From a virus, in IMG/VR virus record IMGVR_UViG_3300043331_000183, positions 1 to 25,053 of that record: 25,053 bases of DNA; one strand, given 5' to 3'. The position numbers were made by a program, and so were the translations under genes. The notes under the pieces were generated by a model that was not told where the DNA came from, did not search any database, and worked only from the letters and a program-made list of their open reading frames with translations. Position 1 is the stretch's first letter. Every line of letters starts with the position of its first letter. Below, in pieces: positions 1-6,283 of the stretch.

Positions 1-2
1 CA

Positions 3-242
3 GCTGCAGTACCTCTGAAGAATACGGGTGACAACTACGCCAGTGCTTTCGCTTGGGCAAACGTTGGCACTGGTAACCTTAGGTACGGTGGTATAGGGAT
101 AACAGTGCCAACGGAAGGGACTATCGCTAGATTCGCCTCTAACGCTGACAATGTCGGTTGGCAGGCAACAATTCCAGCAGACTGGCAAGCCGGAAACCAA
201 ATGAATATGCTCGCGATCTACGAATCGTCGGTGTCAGCATGA
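3..242 (+). CDS. C-terminal end of a tail structural protein (partial)
   Basis: The frame starting at base 3 is open from the window edge to a TGA at 240-242, giving 79 residues of a protein whose start lies upstream. The other two forward frames stop within the first 31 bases. The visible part is rich in Gly, Ala, Thr and Asn (for example NTGDNYASAFAWANVGTG and GWQATIPADWQAGNQ), as expected for a beta-rich phage tail, fibre or baseplate protein. The stop overlaps the ATG of the next gene (ATGA at 239-242), so the two are probably translationally coupled. The tail assignment rests on composition and on position just before a gp37-like tail gene; no specific family is recognised. Confidence 0.7.
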   Translation, partial: AAVPLKNTGDNYASAFAWANVGTGNLRYGGIGITVPTEGTIARFASNADNVGWQATIPADWQAGNQMNMLAIYESSVSA

Positions 243-592
243 GTTACACCGATGAACCAATACCCGTTGGCGCAAACGCTCAGTTCGCTGCGTGGAAGAA
301 AAAGATCGGCTTGCGCCTCGATGACCTCGAGCGTCACAGCACTATTGTTACGCCAGAACCTATTTCAGGTACGACTGATGCTAGTGGGTTCTTTACGTTC
401 TTCCACGGCGCGTTCCAGGTTCCAAAAGCGATTATGCTCCAGCCAGAAGCTCCTAGTGGTGGTACCAATATCTTCGTTGGTCATGTGGTTGATTCCATTA
501 CTGATCAGACGGCTCGAGTACGCGCAATCAACCAAACTGGCGGTGCTTTGGTTAGCATTGCGATAACGTTCAGGATTGTGGTGTTCATATGA
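239..592 (+). CDS. Small tail-associated protein, possibly a fibre or receptor-binding component
   Basis: The protein has 117 aa. The ATG at 239 is preferred over an ATG at 158 because it overlaps the upstream stop (ATGA), and the extra 27 codons would lie inside the preceding gene. The N-terminal part is charged (WKKKIGLRLDDLERH). The C-terminal part alternates hydrophobic strands with Gly/Thr turns (DASGFFTFFHGAFQVPKAIM, then GGALVSIAITFRIVVFI), resembling small beta-sandwich domains at tail fibre tips. It lies between two tail genes and overlaps the next one by 4 nt. The role is inferred from context and predicted strand pattern. Confidence 0.6.
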   Translation: MSYTDEPIPVGANAQFAAWKKKIGLRLDDLERHSTIVTPEPISGTTDASGFFTFFHGAFQVPKAIMLQPEAPSGGTNIFVGHVVDSITDQTARVRAINQTGGALVSIAITFRIVVFI

Positions 593-1803
593 GTATGTCA
601 GAACATCACGGAGCAGTGTCGTCAATAACAGCGACCGAGCTGACGTTCCTGGTTACTGGCTTACTGTCTGGAAAGGTTATCAGCGAGGTCGATCTTAGTT
701 CGTTCAACTACACAGAGACTCTCAACCGTCCTGGAGCAGGTGCTGCCACAGCTCGCATCGAGGCAGAGACTACCACAGACGAAAACTTCCTGTCTTGGGG
801 AAACGCTCTATGGGTACTTGAAGGCGACACTGTTCTCTGGGGCGGAATCATTGGTGAAGTTCAACCGCGCGCAGACAGTCGAGTTCTGAACATTCCGATA
901 CACGGGTTCATGACGTACTACGAGACACAACCTATTCAGGTGACTCACGACAACCAGTTCATGAACATGTTAGCGATCGGGCCAAACTGGGACTTCACGG
1001 GGCCGTTTCATCCTCACAAGTCAGCTGTGTCTGCGCAAGGTATCGATCAGTTCCTGGTGTTTGAAGACCTGATCATGCACTGCGGCAGGCGAGACGTGCT
1101 ATCTAACATACACCCGATGATCAAGTATGAACAGTTGTCAGGCGTGCCGCGTCACGACATTTGGTTCAACTACGAGTACAAGATGGCTGGTATTGCTGCT
1201 CAACAGATCGCAGATCGCGAGGACGGGTTCTTTTGGCACACTCGCTTCGAGCTAGACAACAACAGCCCTGCGTTTCACTTCCACTTGCATACACCTTTGC
1301 ACGGGCTCGACAGACCAATCATCCTCGACTACGACGCAGACCCTGAAGAGACTGTTCTTACTAAGTACGACTTTGGTGGTGAGCAGAAGCCAGCGAACAG
1401 TGTGATTGTAGTTGGCGAAGGCGAAGGTGCTGCAGCGCTAGTTGCTCGTAGAGATTCGACAGCACATCCGCTTGGTGCTTTCACTGCTGGGCGACCGAGG
1501 TACGTCGAAGTCATTTCACAAACGGACATCAAGAACATTACTCCGTTGTCGGTTCACGCTATCAAGCGTTGGACGCGTCACAAGGTACCCTTCAAGACCG
1601 CACATGTTACGATGCACGATCCTGATACAGAATACGTAGCTTTCGACATTGGAGACACTCTCAACCTGCGCATCAACGATCACGCCGTACAAGTTTTCGA
1701 CCGCTATCGCGTCGTTGTCAAGCAGACAGCGTTCACGAAGGAAGGAGACAAAATCATAGACCTGGACCTAGAAGAACCGTTTGTCGTATTCGAAGGTGAG
1801 TGA
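589..1803 (+). CDS. Minor tail protein, ReqiPepy6 gp37-like (tail hub or baseplate)
   Basis: The protein has 404 aa and starts at ATG 589, overlapping the previous stop by 4 nt; a second ATG lies two codons in. The N-terminal half contains FNYTETLNRPGAGAATARIE and WVLEGDTVLWGGIIGEVQ, the pattern of siphovirus gp37-like / minor tail hub proteins found at the end of actinophage tail modules. The middle contains WFNYEYKMAGIAAQQIADR and the C-terminal half is a strand-rich region ending in FVVFEGE. Such proteins sit at the tail tip and help organise the distal tail or contact the cell. Position right before the lysis genes fits. Family recognition is by motif memory, without an alignment. Confidence 0.7.
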   Translation: MSMSEHHGAVSSITATELTFLVTGLLSGKVISEVDLSSFNYTETLNRPGAGAATARIEAETTTDENFLSWGNALWVLEGDTVLWGGIIGEVQPRADSRVLNIPIHGFMTYYETQPIQVTHDNQFMNMLAIGPNWDFTGPFHPHKSAVSAQGIDQFLVFEDLIMHCGRRDVLSNIHPMIKYEQLSGVPRHDIWFNYEYKMAGIAAQQIADREDGFFWHTRFELDNNSPAFHFHLHTPLHGLDRPIILDYDADPEETVLTKYDFGGEQKPANSVIVVGEGEGAAALVARRDSTAHPLGAFTAGRPRYVEVISQTDIKNITPLSVHAIKRWTRHKVPFKTAHVTMHDPDTEYVAFDIGDTLNLRINDHAVQVFDRYRVVVKQTAFTKEGDKIIDLDLEEPFVVFEGE

Positions 1804-1804
1804 C

Positions 1805-2032
1805 ATGGCAGAAGAAGAGCTACAGGAACCCACAGGTGATCTGTCTGCTCTCGAGGACGTAAACACAGATGAGCTCAATGCTCTTGCGGATGAGGGTATC
1901 GGCGAAGGCGACTTCGACGATGATTGTCCTGACGTCCCAGCTGAGCTGACTGATTTGTACATCGACCTCGAAGTGGAGGGAGTGTCCCCTGAAGAGTTCA
2001 AGCAACTAGTTGACGAGGGAGTGATCTTGTGA
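1805..2032 (+). CDS. Small acidic protein of unknown function
   Basis: The protein has 75 aa and starts at ATG 1805, one base after the stop of the minor tail gene. An upstream in-frame start at 1781 would overlap the tail gene and is less likely. It is extremely acidic (about a third Asp plus Glu) and has two similar helical segments, LSALEDVNTDELNALADEGI and VSPEEFKQLVDEGVIL, which look like a degenerate internal repeat. The stop overlaps the GTG of the amidase gene (GTGA). It could be a small tail accessory protein or a modulator of lysis. No family is recognised. Confidence 0.65.
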   Translation: MAEEELQEPTGDLSALEDVNTDELNALADEGIGEGDFDDDCPDVPAELTDLYIDLEVEGVSPEEFKQLVDEGVIL

Positions 2033-2973
2033 GTCTCCGTGGTGAAATCTACGGGACCACGATCTTCACTAGATCAGAGATCGGACTGAAGCCACCCACT
2101 TCAGTGACACCGATTCCCAATCCACAGATGGTGACTGTGCATTATGCAGGGCCGTCTGACTGGTGCCGTGGAGGTGTAGATCGCTCGTCTCCTGAACGTT
2201 TCCGTCTAACGACCGATCACAGTCGCTGTGCAGCGATCATGCGGTCGCATCAAGCGTTTCACATGGGCCCACAACGCGGGTTCTCTGACTACGCCTACAA
2301 CGGTGCAGTCTGTCCGCATGGTTTCGGGTTCATCGGTCGTGGCCGCGGAGTTCGCTCAGCTGCGCAAGGCACAACGGTTGGTAACAACACCAGCTATGCC
2401 ATCCAGTATATGGGTGCCGGTGTTTGTAACGGTGTAGAGGACCCTCTCACTGAAGCAGCCAAGCGTGCGTTCTATGACTTCGCGGCGTACCTGGACAAGA
2501 CACTTCAGCGCGGTCACCGTGACTGGAAGACAACCTCATGCCCCGGCGAGCCCACCTACGCGTGGCGTCGAGCCGGATTCCCGAAGCCCGCTGGCGGACC
2601 TCCGCCACAACCACCGAAGGATTGGTTTGATATGGCAACGAAGGCAGAGCTGCAAGAACTTCTTCGCACGTACACCTCAGGGTGGCTCGTGCGAGCGAGG
2701 ATGCCAGATGGAAAGTTGGACGACAACGTGTTCGTCGTTGCATCCGACTTCTCGACGAAGACCTGGTGGGGCGGCTGGACCAACGTGAGAGTCATTGACT
2801 TCGTCGATGACCTGATGCCCGGCGGAACAGATGCAGCCGGCAACCCCAAAGCTTGGGACGCTCCCTGGGCAACCATTGCCCAGATCCACGAGCTCGAGAA
2901 TCCTGTGATTGGGACCTCGGAGAATCCGAAGCCGGACTGGCAGGAGCGTCTGGCAGCCCTGAACCCTCAGTAA
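2029..2973 (+). CDS. Endolysin: N-acetylmuramoyl-L-alanine amidase (PGRP / amidase_2 fold)
   Basis: The protein has 314 aa with a GTG start that overlaps the preceding stop. Residues about 30-185 form an amidase_2 / peptidoglycan-recognition domain: MVTVHYAG supplies the first zinc ligand (His38), GFSDYAYN the typical Ser/Tyr region, and GHRDWKTTSCPGE the remaining zinc ligands (His163, Cys171). The enzyme would cut the amide bond between N-acetylmuramic acid and L-Ala of peptidoglycan at the end of infection. A Pro-rich linker (PAGGPPPQPPKDW) leads to a C-terminal domain (about 215-314) that is presumably a wall-binding module but is not recognised. No signal peptide is visible, so release would depend on a holin. 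A perfect 9-bp stem-loop follows the stop directly. Confidence 0.9.
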   Translation: MSLRGEIYGTTIFTRSEIGLKPPTSVTPIPNPQMVTVHYAGPSDWCRGGVDRSSPERFRLTTDHSRCAAIMRSHQAFHMGPQRGFSDYAYNGAVCPHGFGFIGRGRGVRSAAQGTTVGNNTSYAIQYMGAGVCNGVEDPLTEAAKRAFYDFAAYLDKTLQRGHRDWKTTSCPGEPTYAWRRAGFPKPAGGPPPQPPKDWFDMATKAELQELLRTYTSGWLVRARMPDGKLDDNVFVVASDFSTKTWWGGWTNVRVIDFVDDLMPGGTDAAGNPKAWDAPWATIAQIHELENPVIGTSENPKPDWQERLAALNPQ

Positions 2974-3006
2974 GCCCCGGACCTCCATCACTCCCCAGTC
3001 CGGGGC
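2974..3006 (+). terminator. Stem-loop immediately after the endolysin stop codon
   Basis: GCCCCGGAC (2974-2982) and GTCCGGGGC (2998-3006) are perfect 9-bp inverted arms with a 15-nt loop. The stem begins on the base after the TAA. It lacks a clear T-run (CTTGTTAC follows). It could be an intrinsic terminator of the kind common in high-GC hosts, an RNA-stability element, or a structure acting on translation of the next gene, whose start codon at 3018 lies only 11 nt downstream. Confidence 0.55.
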
Positions 3007-3017
3007 CTTGTTACGGA

Positions 3018-3620
3018 GTGGACTATTCGTTCAGTCGACCGAGCTTGGTCTGTCTGCCTGCAACTAACTTAGTTGCAGACAACCCTGACAGCCTTGTGAA
3101 GTTCGTTGTACGATACTTCGGGCGAGACCCACGCTTCGATGGTACCAAGGACCTTACATTGGTTGAAGCCAACGCTTTGAAGAACGCTGGCTTAGCGAGG
3201 GTGTCCAACTATCAGCCACGTCAGGCATTCGTACCAACATTCGCTGATAACGGTGTTGCAGCTGCAACTCAAGCGCATGAAGACGCAGTAGCGTGTGGCA
3301 TGCCTCCTACTCGACCGATCTACTTCTCGGTTGACGGAGACACGTCACAATTCATGGCAACTCGGTGGCAAGCTGTTGATGAGTTCTTCCGTGAGGTGAA
3401 CTCTCAGATAAGTGTACAGCGAACTGGTGCCTATGGAAGCAAGCACACGATTGACCATCTGTCATCTCTTGGGCTCATTGCCTGGAAGTGGCAGACGTCG
3501 TCGTGGTCGCAAGGTGCTTGGGCTGACGTTCACATGCGTCAGTACAACCACAACATTTCCATGTGTAGTGGCTCAGTGGACTTCAATCAAGCAATGAAGG
3601 TCGATTACGGTCAGTGGTGA
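3018..3620 (+). CDS. DUF1906 glycoside-hydrolase-like protein (probable second lysis enzyme)
   Basis: The product has about 200 aa and matches the DUF1906 / Rv2525c-like TIM-barrel family: YGVDYSFSRPS at the beginning, KFVVRYFGRD, then GLARVSNYQP, RPIYFSVDGD with acidic barrel-end residues, GAYGS, and WKWQTSSWS with a final VDFNQAM. Family members are thought to act on cell-wall glycans; their exact activity is poorly known. The GTG at 3018 is the nearest in-frame start but would leave out the Tyr-Gly before the conserved VDYS and has no spaced Shine-Dalgarno (CGGAG abuts it). The frame stays open upstream to about 2808, inside the endolysin gene. The start is therefore uncertain (see findings). 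The stop lies 1 nt before the next ATG. Confidence 0.75.
   Translation: MDYSFSRPSLVCLPATNLVADNPDSLVKFVVRYFGRDPRFDGTKDLTLVEANALKNAGLARVSNYQPRQAFVPTFADNGVAAATQAHEDAVACGMPPTRPIYFSVDGDTSQFMATRWQAVDEFFREVNSQISVQRTGAYGSKHTIDHLSSLGLIAWKWQTSSWSQGAWADVHMRQYNHNISMCSGSVDFNQAMKVDYGQW
3058..3078. repeat. 21-bp near-perfect palindrome inside the DUF1906 gene
   Basis: CTGCAACTAA (3058-3067) and TTAGTTGCAG (3069-3078) are perfect 10-bp arms around a single base. It lies 40 bp after the putative GTG start. It could form a short hairpin in mRNA or bind a dimeric protein. A second palindrome with the same GTTGCAG half (GTTGCAGCTGCAAC, 3255-3268) occurs 180 bp further on. Confidence 0.6.
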
Positions 3621-3621
3621 T

Positions 3622-3942
3622 ATGTGGCTGATACTAGCTCAGGCCGAAAGCATTGGCGACAGGACGTGGGAGATATTCGGCGTCTTCTCGTTCATTGTCA
3701 TCGGCCTGGGCTGGTTCAGCCTCAAGATGCTCAATCGAATATTTGAAGAGAACAAAGCCCTGGCCGATCAACGAGAAGAGATGATTCGTACTCTGCTCCA
3801 GGTAGTCCCTCTCATCTCACAAGCAACGGAAGTTCTCAAAGAACGTCAATCGCTCGACAAAGAAATGATAGACGCCATTGAGAAGAACACGGAAACGCTT
3901 AAAGAGACTAGGTGGGCACTCCAACGGAGGAGTGAACCGTGA
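3622..3942 (+). CDS. Small membrane protein with coiled-coil tail, lysis cassette
   Basis: The protein has 106 aa with ATG 3622 one base after the previous stop. It shows one strong hydrophobic segment at about residues 18-36 (EIFGVFSFIVIGLGWFSLKML), followed by a long charged helical region with heptad character (NRIFEENKALADQREEMIRTL and later VLKERQSLDKEMIDAIEKN). This layout, an N-terminal membrane anchor with a cytoplasmic coiled coil, is typical of small phage membrane proteins located between endolysin and holin. It could be a holin partner or antiholin-like regulator. No named family is recognised. The stop overlaps the GTG of the next gene (GTGA). Confidence 0.7.
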   Translation: MWLILAQAESIGDRTWEIFGVFSFIVIGLGWFSLKMLNRIFEENKALADQREEMIRTLLQVVPLISQATEVLKERQSLDKEMIDAIEKNTETLKETRWALQRRSEP

Positions 3943-4115
3943 GACTCCCGTGGACTCGCAGCGAAGAGCAGAAGATGGAGGAACGTCGTGAGACTGACGC
4001 AGCCCTGAACAAGTTGTCTCTGACAATCCTTGAACTAAACGAGACACTCAAAGAAGTGCGGGACGTAACACAGAAAGTAGTCAATGGGCGTCACAAACGA
4101 TCAGCCGAGCAATAA
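3939..4115 (+). CDS. 58-aa coiled-coil protein in the lysis cassette
   Basis: A GTG at 3939 overlaps the upstream stop (GTGA at 3939-3942) and opens a 58-codon frame ending in TAA at 4113-4115. The product begins MRLPWTRSEEQKMEERRETD and continues with a heptad-like stretch (LNKLSLTILELNETLKEVRD), ending in a basic tail (NGRHKRSAEQ). It lacks a membrane segment. It fills what would otherwise be a 141-nt hole between two membrane-protein genes and overlaps the next ATG by 32 nt. Heptads in all three neighbouring products suggest they may interact; this is inference. Confidence 0.6.
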   Translation: MRLPWTRSEEQKMEERRETDAALNKLSLTILELNETLKEVRDVTQKVVNGRHKRSAEQ

Positions 4116-4494
4116 CTTACGTGAAGCTCTCGACAATACTACCAAAGCGCTTGAAGACGTTACTCATGAGTTGGGAAAGCTACGTCGCGCTAATACCGTC
4201 AATCGTATATTCGGTGGTCTGTTGGTGGCCTTCTTCGTGTGCTTCGCGATTGTAGCTTATGTCGCCTTCATAAACGCTCAAGACGATCGCGAAGCGCTTC
4301 GAGAGCTGGGATGTGCGTCAGCTGAGGCTGCAGCGCGCAATGGCCGTAATGCAAACGAAGCAGTTGTAAGAACCTTCATCAACGTTCTTGTAGATCCCAA
4401 CGATCCCGATGACCTGCTTGTGATCGGGGAAATCCGAGAGGAGCTCGAACGTCAGCAATCAGAATTAATTCCTCTACCTATATGCGAAAGCTAG
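4084..4494 (+). CDS. Single-pass membrane protein, lysis cassette
   Basis: The protein has 136 aa. It has a soluble helical N-terminus (NLREALDNTTKALEDVTHEL), then one strong membrane segment at about residues 42-64 (NRIFGGLLVAFFVCFAIVAY), then a mixed-charge C-terminal domain of about 70 residues with two Cys. With few positive residues after the membrane span, an N-in/C-out topology is plausible. Position next to a holin-like gene suggests a lysis accessory, for example an antiholin or a spanin-like envelope protein; no lipobox is visible. It overlaps the 58-aa gene by 32 nt and ends 11 nt before the next start. Confidence 0.65.
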   Translation: MGVTNDQPSNNLREALDNTTKALEDVTHELGKLRRANTVNRIFGGLLVAFFVCFAIVAYVAFINAQDDREALRELGCASAEAAARNGRNANEAVVRTFINVLVDPNDPDDLLVIGEIREELERQQSELIPLPICES

Positions 4495-4505
4495 GAGGAC
4501 AGGAA

Positions 4506-4724
4506 ATGTTCAAGTGGATTCCGGTCAAGTACCGGGACACAGTTGAGCGGATCGTCTGGACTGTGCTCGCTGCAGGTCTCGCAGCCATTCCAGTCGAACT
4601 TGCTGACTGGGACGCGTGGTGGGTCGCAGGTGCGATCGCTCTCGCGAACTGGCTTCTGATCGAGCTTCGGAAGCTTACACCGCTCCCCAGTCCGGGCGAA
4701 GGATTACCTGGCGCACCCACGTAA
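4506..4724 (+). CDS. Probable holin with two membrane segments
   Basis: The protein has 72 aa. ATG 4506 is chosen because a strong AGGAGG (4492-4497) lies at a suitable distance; an in-frame ATG at 4482 would overlap the previous gene and lack a site. There are two hydrophobic segments separated by a short acidic loop (IVWTVLAAGLAAIPV, then LADWD, then AWWVAGAIALANWLLI), followed by a basic/polar tail (ELRKLTPLPSPGEG). Small size, two helices and the end-of-cassette position fit a class II-type holin that would permeabilise the membrane and release the endolysin. It is the last plus-strand gene before the terminator. Confidence 0.7.
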   Translation: MFKWIPVKYRDTVERIVWTVLAAGLAAIPVELADWDAWWVAGAIALANWLLIELRKLTPLPSPGEGLPGAPT

Positions 4725-4744
4725 TCCAACTTGCTCAACAGACC

Positions 4745-4790
4745 GTAGAGAGGGCGTCCCTTGCTTGGGCCGAGGGAGCGCCCTCTCTAC
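4745..4790. terminator. Strong bidirectional terminator between converging transcription units
   Basis: GTAGAGAGGGCG (4745-4756) pairs with CGCCCTCTCTAC (4779-4790). The stem is extended by TCCC/GGGA after a single bulged G, giving about 16 bp around a 13-nt loop. It sits between the stop of the holin-like gene (4724, plus strand) and the stop of the RuvC-like gene (4795, minus strand), exactly where both transcripts should end. There is a short T-rich stretch on the plus side (ATCTTTAC) and no strong U-tract. Confidence 0.8.
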
Positions 4791-4794
4791 ATCT

Positions 4795-5304
4795 TTACAC
4801 GTTGGTACGCAAAGGAAGCAAGATGTCCTTACGCCCAAGTGTCTCGACTGCGAAGTACAACAAATGCCGCGTCGCGTCATTGCGGTGTTGTTCCCCAGGC
4901 ATGTAAATCCCCAGCTTTCTAAGTGCATCATCAGCCGTCCATGCCAGTGATATCACAGAGGAGGGCTGCATATGCAGAGGCTTGTTGGTGAGCGCGCAGT
5001 ACAACTTGATGACTCCAATATACTCACGCGACACGAGTTGAATACCGGGTTGAGCGACGCCTTGGTTCTTGACGATCCTATAGACGAAGTCTTCGCAGAC
5101 TATTCTATCAGGGTCTTCCCGAGTCAGCAGTTGCCACAACTCTCTGTGATGGGTACGCGGCCCGAGCTGACCACCTCTCCAAACACCGTTGTAATCGTAA
5201 CTCGTACCGCTTGAGAGGCTGCGCCCTCTACGAGCTAGGTTACGAATCGTGTACCCCGTTGTGCCGCCTGGGTCAAAGCTCATAATGCTTTCGGTTGTTG
5301 CCAT
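4795..5304 (-). CDS. RuvC-like Holliday junction resolvase (RNase H fold)
   Basis: The protein has 169 aa with ATG 5304 and an AAGGAAGG ribosome-binding site just upstream. It begins with the RuvC/RNase H signature IMSFDPGGTTGY (first catalytic Asp near residue 11). A second acidic position is VCEDFV (about 71), and a C-terminal helix motif, QHRNDATRHLLYF, supplies the final Asp/His region typical of phage RuvC-like resolvases. The enzyme would cleave branched DNA during phage recombination and before packaging. A TATAAT at 5318-5323 ends 13 nt before the start codon. It is the last gene of the long minus-strand series. Confidence 0.8.
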   Translation of the reverse strand: MATTESIMSFDPGGTTGYTIRNLARRGRSLSSGTSYDYNGVWRGGQLGPRTHHRELWQLLTREDPDRIVCEDFVYRIVKNQGVAQPGIQLVSREYIGVIKLYCALTNKPLHMQPSSVISLAWTADDALRKLGIYMPGEQHRNDATRHLLYFAVETLGRKDILLPLRTNV

Positions 5305-5317
5305 GACCTTCCTTGTT

Positions 5318-5323
5318 ATTATA
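5318..5323 (-). promoter_or_regulatory. Putative -10 box for the RuvC-like gene
   Basis: On the minus strand the sequence reads TTCTATAATAACAAGGAAGG, combining a consensus TATAAT with the ribosome-binding site of the RuvC-like gene. No good -35 is visible at 17-18 bp (TGCAGT or ATGCAG). The box overlaps the TAA stop of the LAGLIDADG gene. The expected transcript start would lie only about 7 nt before the ATG. Confidence 0.45.
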
Positions 5324-5768
5324 GAACGGGCAGGTGATTGACTGCATCCCAGTCAGGTGTGGGAAAGGACTGTCCTATCTGTCCGGTGTTCGGTAGGTAA
5401 GTTCCGGGTCCTCTATAAGGGTGAGGCTCAGGATGCTTGGCGTTGGCACGTTCTAAATATGCGACGAGAGCATCATGTTTGACAATTGAGTATGGGAGCA
5501 TCGCTTCGGCAATTGGAATAGCTTTGTACCCTGTATAATTTAAGCGATGATTTGGGCCGTACGTCTTCCCTGTATGTGGGTGCCGTTGTAACGGTGCTCT
5601 ATAGACGTGGCCTCCAGGAAAGGTCTCTAGGATGGCATCCAAGACTTCTCGTTCGTTTTGACTTATTTGCAGGTTCCAATTACAGAAGGGTTTTGTTGTC
5701 ATACCGTAAACACAGCCCTCACCATCAAAGAACCCTGCTACGTATGCTGCATGTAACTTTGGCTTCAT
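5319..5768 (-). CDS. LAGLIDADG homing endonuclease (single motif)
   Basis: The protein has 149 aa starting at ATG 5768. The N-terminal AYVAGFFDGEGCV is a clear LAGLIDADG motif with its acidic metal-binding residue, followed by the expected strand-turn-strand region (WNLQISQNEREVLDAILETF) and GYKAIPIAEAMLPY. Only one motif is present, so the active enzyme should be a homodimer. Freestanding homing endonucleases cut an allele lacking them and are copied in by repair. It sits alone between an HNH-like gene and the RuvC-like gene, with 110 bp of repeat-containing DNA upstream and similar TTATTATAGAA blocks at both ends, consistent with insertion as a mobile gene. Confidence 0.85.
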   Translation of the reverse strand: MKPKLHAAYVAGFFDGEGCVYGMTTKPFCNWNLQISQNEREVLDAILETFPGGHVYRAPLQRHPHTGKTYGPNHRLNYTGYKAIPIAEAMLPYSIVKHDALVAYLERANAKHPEPHPYRGPGTYLPNTGQIGQSFPTPDWDAVNHLPVL

Positions 5769-5779
5769 GTCGCAACCTT

Positions 5780-5785
5780 ATTATA
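5780..5785 (-). promoter_or_regulatory. Putative -10 box for the LAGLIDADG gene
   Basis: On the minus strand TTCTATAATAAGG precedes the ATG at 5768, with 11 nt between TATAAT and the start codon. The -35 region is weak: TTGAAA is present but only 14 bp away. The box matches the one before the RuvC-like gene over 11 nt. Confidence 0.4.
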
Positions 5786-5790
5786 GAATC

Positions 5791-5885
5791 GAGTTAGAAT
5801 TTCAAGAGCCCTCTTGGGGCTTAAAGGTTGTAGATTTGAGTCTAACTAGACTCTAACCTAGTCTAACTCAATGTCCCTCTAACTC
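5791..5885. repeat. Cluster of GTTAGA-type repeats in the largest intergenic gap
   Basis: The 110-bp gap 5769-5878 and its edge hold repeated TCTAACT-like units: GAGTTAGA at 5791-5798 (inverted relative to the rest), TCTAACTA at 5841-5848, TCTAACCTA at 5852-5860, TCTAACTC at 5862-5869 and TCTAACTC at 5878-5885, which overlaps the stop codon of the HNH-like gene. GAGTCTA and TAGACTC (5838-5853) form a short palindrome around AC. The pattern resembles a protein-binding array or small iteron set. No function is known. Confidence 0.65.
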
Positions 5886-6283
5886 ACGAGTTCCCTCTCT
5901 TCACGTCGTTCTGCTTGGTCATGGATTGCGATCTGTTTCCTTGTAGGTTCTGGCGGCTCGAGTTCTTGCCAGATCTTCCAGGCTTCGATGGGGTCTATAT
6001 CTTGGAGCTCCTCCATGCGTTGCAACAGTGCGTTACGCAGCGTGTTGATTCGTTGGAGCTTCCCTCTCTTCTTCCGTCCAATCGCGATGTTACTCGGATC
6101 CAGGTTCGTGCGGTTATTGTCGATGAAGTAGACCCGTTCGCGACTGAAGTCGATCGCGCGTCCGGCCTTCTCTTGGGCGATGATGTGGTGTACTGCCATC
6201 CACTTACCATCGACCTTCCGGTAACGGTAACCGTTAGCAGCAGTGTACTCGTCACCGTCCTTTGCTGGTTTGCCTCTAGGCAT
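5879..6283 (-). CDS. HNH-like endonuclease or DNA-binding protein with altered active site
   Basis: The protein has 134 aa starting at ATG 6283, which overlaps the preceding gene by 8 nt. The central region, WMAVHHIIAQEKAGR then ERVYFIDNNRTNLDPSNI, follows the layout of phage HNH_3 endonucleases, with the conserved Asn residues and the DPSNI helix cap. The usual paired His just before the ID(G/N)N segment is replaced by Tyr-Phe, so catalysis through the normal His is doubtful. The C-terminal half is helical and charged (NTLRNALLQRMEELQDIDP). It may be a nuclease with a shifted His, or a DNA-binding derivative. It lies directly before the homing endonuclease. Confidence 0.65.
   Translation of the reverse strand: MPRGKPAKDGDEYTAANGYRYRKVDGKWMAVHHIIAQEKAGRAIDFSRERVYFIDNNRTNLDPSNIAIGRKKRGKLQRINTLRNALLQRMEELQDIDPIEAWKIWQELEPPEPTRKQIAIHDQAERREERELVS

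Noticed and set aside
2991-4696. CTCCCCAGTCCGGG occurs at 2991-3004 and 4683-4696.
   Set aside because: A 14-nt match is expected about once by chance in 25 kb, and the two contexts differ (hairpin arm versus coding end).
5806-5820. Hairpin AGCCC/GGGCT between the HNH-like and LAGLIDADG genes.
   Set aside because: Only about 5 bp pair perfectly and no T-run follows; too weak to call a terminator.
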